Shown: one piece after another, positions 1-5,335 of the stretch | Numbering within the stretch: the stretch's first letter is position 1 | Layout of the letters: the number at the start of each line of letters is the position of its first letter | Source of the DNA: Deferribacteres bacterium JdFR-76 | GTDB lineage: Bacteria > Zhuqueibacterota > JdFR-76 | NCBI GenBank assembly: GCA_002011685.1 | Contig: MTOL01000356.1 | Location: 1-6,478 of the forward strand | Direction of reading: 5' to 3' | DNA length: 6,478 nt | The notes under the pieces: generated by a model | The model's database searches: none | Told to the model about the DNA's origin: nothing | What the model saw: the letters and a program-made list of their open reading frames with translations, nothing else | Translations under genes and position numbers: made by a program

Positions 1-143
1 TGATCGATCATCTGAAAATGATGCTTTACGGCGTGGGGGTCGCACGACGGGCCTGGCTTTCTCCGGAAAAGGTGATCAACACCTGGCCGGTTCAGAAAAT
101 CCTGGAGCTACGAAAACGGAAACAGCAACGCCTGGCCGGGTAA
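1..143 (+). CDS. polX: DNA polymerase/3'-5' exonuclease PolX, C-terminal end only (5' part outside window)
   Basis: An open frame runs from the window edge (first full codon at 3) to TAA at 141-143 and gives 46 residues. The block DHLKMMLYGVGVARRAWL followed by VINTWP matches, from memory, the conserved end of bacterial PolX proteins, where the last strand and helix of the PHP domain read D-H-L..M..GV..A.R.WL....V.NT. PolX enzymes join a family-X polymerase domain to a C-terminal PHP 3'-5' exonuclease and act in gap-filling DNA repair. Only the tail is visible, so the polymerase active site and most PHP metal ligands cannot be checked. The Arg/Lys-rich end (RKRKQQR) is ordinary for this family. 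A stand-alone PHP-family phosphoesterase with the same C-terminus is the main alternative. The gene converges on the - strand gene that ends at 197. Confidence 0.72.
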   Translation, partial: IDHLKMMLYGVGVARRAWLSPEKVINTWPVQKILELRKRKQQRLAG

Positions 144-156
144 ACGATTCTTTTCC

Positions 157-176
157 GCCGGCCGAACGGCATTTTT
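157..176 (+). terminator. weak candidate terminator after polX
   Basis: Thirteen bases after the polX stop, GCCG (157-160) can pair with CGGC (167-170) around a six-base loop, followed by ATTTTT (171-176). The stem has only four GC pairs, so this is a marginal intrinsic terminator for the + strand. On the - strand no T-run follows the stem, so it would not serve the converging gene in the same way. Confidence 0.3.
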
Positions 177-196
177 GCAATGTTGGAGGGGAGATG

Positions 197-1153
197 TCAC
201 TTGCAGATTTTCCCATTGTCCACCAGTAATCTCCCGTCCACCAGCAAGCGGGATTTTTTCAGGGTTAGACGGGCATAGGGCCGGGATAGATCCGGCATTC
301 CTTCCGAACCGGGTTCTCCAATGGCAATCTGGATACGACCAAGGGAAAGCTCGTCTTCGTGAAGGGAACCACAGACTTTGGCGTGGTGGTTGGTCCCGAC
401 GCTAATCCATGTGAGATATTTACTGGGAATCTTTTCTGTACGCAGATATTTGCGCAATCGCTGAGCATCTTCTCCGCCGCTGATTCGCACCAGCCTTCCA
501 TCCCGAAAGAAAAGTTGCACCGTTCCTTTCACCAGACCCACATCGCTAATGGCACCATCCAGCACAATCCGTCCGCTGCAGTGTTCCAGCATGGGGACAA
601 TCAGCGCCCTGCCACCGGGCAAAAAAGTAAGCTGCCCTTTTTCCACGCTGCCCGTAAATGCCTGTCCCTTCGCATGCTGAATGGAGGCCTCAAGAAAACC
701 GCCGTTCCCGTCTTCAATCCGCAATTTTTTCCCGATGGAGAGGATTTCGGCAATCCTTCTGCTGAGTTTATCCATTTTGGCGTAATTTACTGAGAGGGTT
801 CTGGCAAGAAAACCCACGTCGTTGGTGGGCAAAACGCCGATTTTCCGGTGGGGTGCAGACCACTTTTTCAAAAGCGGGAACGGAAGATTGCGAAGGGGAA
901 CCAGAAACAGCACCAGATCTGCATGTTGGATGGACTGATCGATGATCTGCTGGGACCAATCCCAGTCGCCGGGCAGCTGAAGCAAACAGGCACCTGTGGA
1001 AATCTGGCTGGCGAATTTCCAGATCTCCTGAGCAATGGCCAAAAATTCATGGTGGACGATAAGAAGAAGCCGTTCGCCCTTCCGCAAATGCAGGCAGTCG
1101 CGGTTGATCAGCGATGCGATCTTTTCCAGCTTTGTAACCCGTCTCTTCGGCAT
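197..1153 (-). CDS. M29 (aminopeptidase T/AmpS)-like protein with apparently lost metal ligands; probable pseudoenzyme
   Basis: This 318-residue protein starts at ATG 1153-1151; an in-frame TAA six codons upstream rules out a longer start. There is no clear Shine-Dalgarno. The layout follows the compact M29 aminopeptidase family (COG2309 type): an N-terminal alpha/beta domain opening with CLHLRKGERLLLIV (20-33), then a C-terminal domain with LPGGRALIVP (178-187), GRIVLDGAISDVG (194-206), LFFRDGRLVRISGG (214-227), VGTN (252-255), LHEDE (264-268), GRIQIAIG (272-279) and LLVDGRLL (303-310). In active relatives these blocks carry the metal ligands: Glu in P-x-GE, Glu in GE-x-G-x-GTN, His in G-x-x-HIA-x-G and His-x-Asp. 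Here the matching positions read Arg182, Trp249, Gln275 and Tyr293/Arg295. This alignment is from memory. The frame is intact and the blocks well kept, so I read it as a conserved non-peptidase rather than a decayed gene. The role is unknown. Its 3' end faces polX with 53 bases between the stop codons. Confidence 0.75.
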   Translation of the reverse strand: MPKRRVTKLEKIASLINRDCLHLRKGERLLLIVHHEFLAIAQEIWKFASQISTGACLLQLPGDWDWSQQIIDQSIQHADLVLFLVPLRNLPFPLLKKWSAPHRKIGVLPTNDVGFLARTLSVNYAKMDKLSRRIAEILSIGKKLRIEDGNGGFLEASIQHAKGQAFTGSVEKGQLTFLPGGRALIVPMLEHCSGRIVLDGAISDVGLVKGTVQLFFRDGRLVRISGGEDAQRLRKYLRTEKIPSKYLTWISVGTNHHAKVCGSLHEDELSLGRIQIAIGEPGSEGMPDLSRPYARLTLKKSRLLVDGRLLVDNGKICK

Positions 1154-1259
1154 TTTCGGATCTGTTGCTTATGCTCAAACGGAATCGGCCGGGTGTCATC
1201 CCGGTGATCCGGATTGGGGGATCTGTTTTGCCATCAGCCACTCTATGGCGGCAACCCTC

Positions 1260-1288
1260 ATGTTAAATTTTGTCAGAAAAAAAATCAA
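1260..1288 (-). promoter_or_regulatory. possible sigma70-type promoter for the M29-like gene
   Basis: On the - strand, TTGATT (1288-1283) and TAACAT (1265-1260) are separated by exactly 17 bases. Each hexamer matches four of six positions of the TTGACA/TATAAT consensus. Transcription would start near 1253 and leave a leader of about 100 bases that includes the CCGGG/CCCGG hairpin. The match is modest in an AT-rich region where chance hits are common. Confidence 0.35.
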
Positions 1289-1317
1289 GGTAATTTTCCC
1301 GTTTGATAAAAAAAATC
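1277..1317. repeat. two identical A8-TC tracts spaced 31 bases apart
   Basis: AAAAAAAATC occurs at 1277-1286 and again at 1308-1317, a start-to-start distance of 31 bases, close to three helical turns. Phased A-tracts are known to bend DNA. The first copy overlaps the spacer of the proposed - strand promoter. The repetition is directly visible; a bending role is inference. Confidence 0.5.
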
Positions 1318-1514
1318 GCCTCAAAGACCGTACTTCAGCTGTTTTTTCTGTTGAATTATTGAACGGAATCCGCCTCGGTGCCGAAGGGATGGAGAAAAAC
1401 AATCTCCGGTGAATACGTCGTCGGTATGTTCAGGGGCGATAGCGGAAAAAACCGCAACTTGCTCCGAACATCCGGTTTTGCGGGAAAAAGGCAGGCGGCA
1501 ACTGAAGTCTTTCG

Positions 1515-1543
1515 TTGGAATTTCTGCCCAGATTTGCTATATT
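1515..1543 (+). promoter_or_regulatory. extended -10 sigma70-type promoter of ecfT-truA-transaldolase cluster
   Basis: TTGGAA (1515-1520) lies 17 bases before TATATT (1538-1543), which matches five of six consensus bases. TG at 1535-1536, one base before the -10 box, makes it an extended -10 element. Transcription would begin near 1550, about 16 bases before the ecfT ATG, leaving just enough room for the ribosome site. This is the best promoter match I found in the window. Confidence 0.65.
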
Positions 1544-1565
1544 TAACAAAAACTTTTGGGGTGGG

Positions 1566-2366
1566 ATGAGGTTCACGCGAGACATAACCCTTGGACAGTA
1601 TTATCCGGCGCAATCCGTAATCCATTCTCTTGATCCGCGTACGAAATTGATTTCCCTGATGATTCTGATGGTTTATATGGTCTCTGCTGTCGATTTGTGG
1701 CTTTATGCCGGGTTTTCCATCGTGTTGATTCTGACGGTGGTGCTTGCCCGATTGCCGTTCGGTCTTGTATTCCGCAATATTCGTCCGTTTTTGTGGCTTT
1801 TTTTTCTTACATTTGGGTTTAATGCTTTTCAGAGCAGTGGCAAAATTTTGTTTCAAGTTCCGGTAGTGGGCTGGAGTGTAACAACGGGCGGAATCGAACG
1901 GGCGCTGGTTTTTACGATACGCATTGCCCTGTTGATTCTCTGGGCGGCGGTTTTTACGTTAACCACGTCTCCCATGGATATAACGGATGCGCTGGCGCGG
2001 CTGCTGAAACCATTAAAAAAGCTGAAGTTTCCGGTTCAGGAGTTTTCTCTGATGATGACCATTGCCATCCGTTTTGTGCCCCTTTTGCTGGAAGAAGCCG
2101 AACGGATTCAAAAGGCACAGATGGCCCGGGGAGCCCGGTTTGAGGGCAATCTTGTGCAGCGCGTCAAAAGTCTGATTCCGCTAATTGTGCCGCTGTTTGT
2201 TTCGGCGTTCCGCAAGGCCGATGAACTGGCCCTGGCCATGGAGGCGAGGGGGTACCGCATTGGAAAGGAACGGACCAGTTTCCGGGTACTGCGGTTCCAG
2301 CAGGCGGACTACGTGGCATTTGTGCTGGTGTTATTAATGGCGGTGCCGGTTCTGAAATGGGTATGA
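1566..2366 (+). CDS. ecfT: energy-coupling factor (ECF) transporter transmembrane subunit EcfT
   Basis: EcfT is the membrane scaffold of ECF-type ABC importers. It links substrate-binding S components to the EcfA/EcfA' ATPases for uptake of vitamins or metal ions. The 266-residue product opens with ITLGQYYPAQSVIHSLDPRTKL, typical of the family, followed by hydrophobic segments near 29-39, 43-62, 72-88, 112-132, 159-176, 200-216 and 246-263. The two diagnostic Ala-Arg-Gly motifs of the cytoplasmic coupling helices are present: MARGAR (A187-G189) and EARGYR (A227-G229). I chose ATG 1566 because it follows a G-rich stretch (GGGGTGGG), lies just below the promoter, and gives the normal N-terminus; the frame is open upstream to 1515, but that extension would include the promoter. 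No ATPase or S-component gene adjoins it, so partners must be encoded elsewhere. CbiQ-type cobalt T subunits are related but fit less well. Confidence 0.9.
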   Translation: MRFTRDITLGQYYPAQSVIHSLDPRTKLISLMILMVYMVSAVDLWLYAGFSIVLILTVVLARLPFGLVFRNIRPFLWLFFLTFGFNAFQSSGKILFQVPVVGWSVTTGGIERALVFTIRIALLILWAAVFTLTTSPMDITDALARLLKPLKKLKFPVQEFSLMMTIAIRFVPLLLEEAERIQKAQMARGARFEGNLVQRVKSLIPLIVPLFVSAFRKADELALAMEARGYRIGKERTSFRVLRFQQADYVAFVLVLLMAVPVLKWV

Positions 2367-3100
2367 AAAAACGCCGCTATAAGCTGGTGATCGAATACGA
2401 CGGAACGAACTTTTCAGGGTGGCAGATTCAGGAGAACGCACGGACGGTTCAGGAAGAACTGGAAAAAGCCCTCTCGAGCCTGTTTGATGAACCCATCCGG
2501 ACGGTTGGTGCCGGGCGCACCGATGCCGGCGTGCATGCAAAAGGCCAGGTTGTCCATTTCGATGCCACCAAACATCGGGAGCTCTATTCCATTTTCCGCG
2601 GGCTCAATAGCTTGCTTCCTGATGACATTGCCGTTCTGGCCGTGGAGCCGGCGGCGGAGGATTTTCATGCCAGATATTCTGCGATCCGGCGGGTGTATGC
2701 GTATCGCATCTGCCGGCGGCCATCCGCCCTGTGGAAACGCTATGCCTGGATCTTTCAGGAACCACTGAATCTGCATGATATGCAGCGCTGTGCCGAACGG
2801 ATCCGCGGAGAACACAGTTTTCGGGCCTTTTGCAGTACTCAGGCCGAGGTAAATCACTACAAGTGCTATGTGCACCGGGCAGAATGGACTTTTGAGCGGC
2901 CGCATGTGTTGCGTTTTCATATTGAGGCAAACCGCTTTTTGCATAACATGGTTCGCGTGCTTGTGGGCACGATGGTTGAAGTTGGGCTGGGAAAGCTAAG
3001 TATCGAACAGTTCGAACAAATTCTGGAAAGTGGGGACCGCACCGAAGCAGGGAGAACGGCACCTGCTCAGGGACTGGTCCTTGAACAAGTGATTTACTAA
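2363..3100 (+). CDS. truA: tRNA pseudouridine(38-40) synthase TruA
   Basis: TruA converts uridines 38, 39 and 40 in the tRNA anticodon arm to pseudouridine. The 245-residue protein has the family hallmarks in order: [18 protein letters not shown] near the N-terminus; [11 protein letters not shown], with the catalytic Asp at position 54; [16 protein letters not shown], with the conserved Tyr block; and [17 protein letters not shown] in the C-terminal half. Length is normal for bacterial TruA. The start at 2363 overlaps the ecfT stop as ATGA, which suggests translational coupling and gives the usual short N-terminus (MKKRRYKL). An alternative ATG at 2357 would add two residues; neither start has a strong Shine-Dalgarno. 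ecfT followed by truA is a familiar bacterial gene order, usually with ecfA genes in front, which are absent here. Confidence 0.96.
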   Translation: MKKRRYKLVIEYDGTNFSGWQIQENARTVQEELEKALSSLFDEPIRTVGAGRTDAGVHAKGQVVHFDATKHRELYSIFRGLNSLLPDDIAVLAVEPAAEDFHARYSAIRRVYAYRICRRPSALWKRYAWIFQEPLNLHDMQRCAERIRGEHSFRAFCSTQAEVNHYKCYVHRAEWTFERPHVLRFHIEANRFLHNMVRVLVGTMVEVGLGKLSIEQFEQILESGDRTEAGRTAPAQGLVLEQVIY

Positions 3101-3107
3101 AAACGGT

Positions 3108-3112
3108 GGAGG
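3108..3112 (+). promoter_or_regulatory. strong Shine-Dalgarno for the transaldolase gene
   Basis: GGAGG lies four bases before the ATG at 3117, within the 16-base gap after truA. It fixes the transaldolase start and is the clearest ribosome site in the window, suggesting efficient translation from the shared transcript. Confidence 0.8.
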
Positions 3113-3116
3113 TTCT

Positions 3117-3770
3117 ATGAAGTTCTTTATTGACACGGCCAACGTGGATGAGATTCGAGAAGCGGCTTCCCTTGGATTGTTGGATGGCGTAACGACCAAT
3201 CCTACGCTAATGGCCAAAGAAGCTGACAAGGGCAAGACATTCCGGCAGATTCTGGAAGAGATTTGCGAGCTGGTGGACGGACCCATCAGTGCAGAAGCCG
3301 TAAGCCTGGATTTCGAAGGGATCATGCGGGAGGCACGGGAACTGGCTGCCATTCATAAGAACATTGTGGTGAAAATTCCGGCCATTCCGGAGGGACTGAA
3401 GGCGGTAAAGGCTCTGAAGGAAGAGGGCATCCGCACCAATGTGACACTGATTTTTTCGCCCACGCAGGCGCTGATGGCGGCCAAAGCAGGGGCCACGTTT
3501 GTGAGTCCATTTGTGGGCCGCCTGGATGATGTAAGCAGCGGTGGCATGGATATGGTGGCGCAAATTGTCCGCATTTTTGAGAATTACCGGTTTGAGACCG
3601 AAGTACTGGTGGCCAGTGTACGGCACCCGATGCACGTTCTGGATGCGGCCCTTATGGGAGCGCACGTGGTAACGATGCCTTATAAAGTACTCATGCAACT
3701 TTTTAAACACCCACTAACCGATGTTGGAATTGAGCGCTTTCTGAAAGACTGGGAGAAGGTAAAAAAGTAG
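3117..3770 (+). CDS. tal: transaldolase of the small FSA/TalC/MipB type (often annotated fsa)
   Basis: This 217-residue TIM-barrel class I aldolase belongs to the small transaldolase family, which transfers dihydroxyacetone units between sugar phosphates in the cytoplasmic pentose phosphate pathway. Visible family blocks are [16 protein letters not shown] (1-16), GVTTNPTL (24-31), [13 protein letters not shown] with the Schiff-base Lys86, [20 protein letters not shown] (107-126), [10 protein letters not shown] (129-138) and the C-terminal [15 protein letters not shown]. The residue matching Tyr131 of E. coli fructose-6-phosphate aldolase is Phe132 here, in the PFVGR context of true transaldolases, so transaldolase activity is more likely than F6P aldolase activity; this is inference from published work on that position. 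It sits 16 bases after truA and is probably the last gene of that operon. Confidence 0.94.
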   Translation: MKFFIDTANVDEIREAASLGLLDGVTTNPTLMAKEADKGKTFRQILEEICELVDGPISAEAVSLDFEGIMREARELAAIHKNIVVKIPAIPEGLKAVKALKEEGIRTNVTLIFSPTQALMAAKAGATFVSPFVGRLDDVSSGGMDMVAQIVRIFENYRFETEVLVASVRHPMHVLDAALMGAHVVTMPYKVLMQLFKHPLTDVGIERFLKDWEKVKK

Positions 3771-3775
3771 CGGAA

Positions 3776-3820
3776 CCAGCCGGCTGAAACATGATCCTGC
3801 AAATTCCGGTCCAGCCGGCT
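3776..3820. repeat. repeated CCAGCCGGCT element able to form a stem; possible end-of-operon structure
   Basis: CCAGCCGGCT occurs at 3776-3785 and 3811-3820. Its core AGCCGGCT is self-complementary, so the two copies are both direct and inverted repeats. AGCCGGCTG (3778-3786) pairs perfectly with CAGCCGGCT (3812-3820) around a 25-base loop. A T-run lies only at 3833-3837, 12 bases past the stem, so this is not a standard intrinsic terminator, although its place just after the transaldolase stop suggests transcript-end processing or a protein-binding site. Confidence 0.5.
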
Positions 3821-3881
3821 CGATCTGAAAAATTTTTCGCAAATTTTCGAAAAAACAGTGGCTTATTGCTCTTTGTGCTAC

Positions 3882-3887
3882 TATATT
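3882..3887 (+). promoter_or_regulatory. possible -10 box upstream of htrA
   Basis: TATATT stands just after the AT-rich palindromes and matches five of six -10 positions, the same hexamer as in the ecfT promoter. The -35 region at the right distance (TGGCTT, 3859-3864) is poor and there is no extended -10 TG. If used, the htrA leader would be about 205 bases and include the GC-rich hairpin. A different sigma factor could explain a weak -35, but nothing proves it. Confidence 0.3.
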
Positions 3888-3989
3888 TTCTTACGTTCGG
3901 GCCCTATCCGCTCAGGATCTTGCTGGGGGATTCGCCTGGGTCCGGTGTTGGGTGGAAAAGCAGGAAGGGGGACCGGCAGCTGGTTTCGG

Positions 3990-4017
3990 CGCCGGCCCGG
4001 GGAGTAAAGGGCCGGTG
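3990..4017 (+). other. GC-rich hairpin in the presumed htrA leader
   Basis: CCGGCCC (3992-3998) pairs with GGGCCGG (4009-4015) around a ten-base loop. One G-T pair and one C-G pair extend the stem to nine pairs (3990-4017). There is no T-run directly after it, the nearest being 4045-4049, so it is not a normal terminator. It lies about 80 bases before the htrA start and might be a leader structure. Confidence 0.45.
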
Positions 4018-4099
4018 AAGAACCGGGCAGATTCAGGCCGAAGATTTTTCTGGGATGCATCTGTCCGGCGTGGGTCAGGTAAAAAGGATTGTTAAAGTT

Positions 4100-5320
4100 A
4101 TGCGAAAAATCGGCTATTCTCTGCTTTTGCTTTTTATTGGTGTCGCCGGTTTTATTCTGGGCAGTCAGGTGCGTCAGCCATCCGGTCCGGGCGTTCCGGA
4201 AAAGGTGGAGGAAGCCTCCGTAGCCATTCCCGTCGAGGAGGCACATCCCTCTCTGCCGGAACCGGAAACCCACGAGGAGGCCCAAGCCCAGGTGGCCAGC
4301 AGCCGCCAGACAGCCATTACCCGGGCCGTGGCGAAGGTTGAACCTGCCGTGGTGGGCATCAATGTCATCCAGATCCGCGAATATGTGCCGCGTTCCCTCT
4401 GGGATGATCCCTTTTTTCAGTTTTTCTTCCCGGAACTGCGCTACCGGCAGGAGGTGAAAAGCCTGGGATCCGGGTTTATTATTTCTCCAGACGGCTATAT
4501 TGTGACCAATGAACACGTCATCCACAACGCTGTCAAGATCATTGTCTCGCTTCCGGCTGGAAAGAAGTACGACGCCGAAATTGTGGGGACCGATTACATT
4601 ACCGATATCGCCCTGCTTAAAATCGAAGGTAAAAACTTGCCATACTGCAAGCTGGGCAATTCCGATGACGTGATTATTGGAGAGTGGGTCATCGCACTGG
4701 GGAATCCGTTTGGGCTGTTCGAGATAGGCCAGCAGCCATCGGTAACAGTGGGAGTCGTCAGTGCCAAAAATCTGGATTTTGGCCGGCAAGGGGACGACAG
4801 GGTGTACCAGGATATGATCCAGACCGATGCGGCCATTAATCCTGGCAACAGCGGGGGGCCAATGGCCAATGCCCTGGGTGAAGTAATCGGCATGAACACT
4901 TTTATTTTTACCGGCAGTGACTACAGCCGGGGTTCGATCGGGCTGGGATTCGCTATTCCCATTAACCGCGTAAAGCGGATCGTCGACCAGCTAAAAAAAT
5001 ACGGCCGGGTAGACCGGCGATTCTGGACCGGGCTGGAGGTACAGAACCTGCGGCCCAGTATAGCTCGCTACTTTGGGCTGCGGTCCACGCAAGGGGTGAT
5101 CGTTTCCAACGTAGAACCGGACAGCCCGGCGGAAGAAGCGGGACTGGAAATTGGGGACATCATTCTGGAGTTTAATGGCCGAAAGGTGCGCAGTACCCAG
5201 GACATCTGGGCAGAACTGGACAACATGGATGCCAAAGCCGGCGATGTGGTCGAAATGAAAGTGTACCGGCAGGGGAAAATTTTTTCTGTACGGTTGCGCC
5301 TCGGCGAGGTCAAATCATAG
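4100..5320 (+). CDS. htrA: HtrA/Deg-family serine protease, membrane-anchored, one PDZ domain
   Basis: This 406-residue envelope protease would degrade or process misfolded exported proteins. Residues 5-21 (IGYSLLLLFIGVAGFIL) form one N-terminal hydrophobic segment with no clear cleavage site, so it is probably a membrane anchor with the rest outside the cytoplasm. A Pro/Glu-rich linker (about 25-67) leads to the trypsin-like domain (about 70-300), with DDPFFQFFFPE (102-112, the usual N-terminal loop of the family) and the triad His139 (TNEHVI), Asp169 (TDIALLKI) and Ser251 (GNSGGP). A single PDZ domain fills about 310-400, with GVIVSNVEPDSPAEEAGLEIGDIIL. One PDZ resembles DegS/HhoA proteins rather than DegP. 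I chose ATG 4100 because AAGGA (4084-4088) precedes it and the anchor then starts at once; ATG 4055 in frame would add 15 residues before the signal and lacks a good ribosome site. It is probably co-transcribed with purB. Confidence 0.93.
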   Translation: MRKIGYSLLLLFIGVAGFILGSQVRQPSGPGVPEKVEEASVAIPVEEAHPSLPEPETHEEAQAQVASSRQTAITRAVAKVEPAVVGINVIQIREYVPRSLWDDPFFQFFFPELRYRQEVKSLGSGFIISPDGYIVTNEHVIHNAVKIIVSLPAGKKYDAEIVGTDYITDIALLKIEGKNLPYCKLGNSDDVIIGEWVIALGNPFGLFEIGQQPSVTVGVVSAKNLDFGRQGDDRVYQDMIQTDAAINPGNSGGPMANALGEVIGMNTFIFTGSDYSRGSIGLGFAIPINRVKRIVDQLKKYGRVDRRFWTGLEVQNLRPSIARYFGLRSTQGVIVSNVEPDSPAEEAGLEIGDIILEFNGRKVRSTQDIWAELDNMDAKAGDVVEMKVYRQGKIFSVRLRLGEVKS

Positions 5321-5335
5321 GAGACCGCAAGAAGC

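Larger units (their letters stand above)
1154..1565. other. divergent intergenic region, no gene recognised
   Basis: These 412 bases separate the - strand M29-like gene from + strand ecfT. The part near 1260-1350 is AT-rich. I see no RNA gene. Short potential hairpins occur: CCGGG/CCCGG (1189-1193/1200-1204, in the leader of the - strand gene), GGAGA/TCTCC (1391-1395/1403-1407) and GCGG/CCGC (1442-1445/1452-1455). None is followed by a T-run. The CCGCAA at 1452-1457 could instead pair with a TTGCGG shortly downstream. I see no recognisable riboswitch consensus. Open frames through here have no coding-like features and run through the + promoter. Confidence 0.6.
3771..4099. other. intergenic region before htrA, structured, no gene recognised
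   Basis: These 329 bases have three parts: a repeated palindromic element just after the transaldolase stop (3776-3820), an AT-rich palindromic segment (3827-3889), and a G-rich segment (3930-4030) with a strong hairpin. In the AT-rich part, GAAAAATTTTTC (3827-3838) is a perfect palindrome, and TTTTTCG (3833-3839) can pair with CGAAAAA (3848-3854). A 75-codon frame at 3791-4018 exists but has no ribosome site or recognisable sequence. I checked for tRNA T-loop and SRP RNA signatures and found none. Confidence 0.6.

Noticed and set aside
1384..1460. Possible riboswitch upstream of ecfT, suggested by several small hairpins
   Set aside because: It lies upstream of the likely transcription start near 1550, so it would not be in the ecfT transcript, and no riboswitch consensus was recognised.
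1378..1569. 63-codon + strand frame upstream of ecfT
   Set aside because: It starts at GTG, contains the extended -10 promoter and overlaps the ecfT start; no protein features are visible.
2414..2944. 176-codon - strand frame opposite truA
   Set aside because: It is antisense to a gene with unmistakable TruA motifs and has no recognisable domain of its own.
3930..3985. Possible SRP-like or tRNA-like RNA in the G-rich segment before htrA, because of a GGAAAAGCAG stretch flanked by GGTCC/GGACC
   Set aside because: The conserved SRP loop sequence and the tRNA T-loop signature are both absent; the resemblance is limited to a few bases.
3791..4018. 75-codon + strand frame with a short hydrophobic stretch, between the transaldolase gene and htrA
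   Set aside because: It has no ribosome site, runs through the AT-rich palindromes and the GC hairpin, and resembles no family I know; the tail is low-complexity Gly/Arg-rich.
3881..4789. 302-codon - strand frame opposite htrA
   Set aside because: It lies almost wholly antisense to the clearly real htrA gene; its His/Gly-rich composition is typical of a shadow frame.
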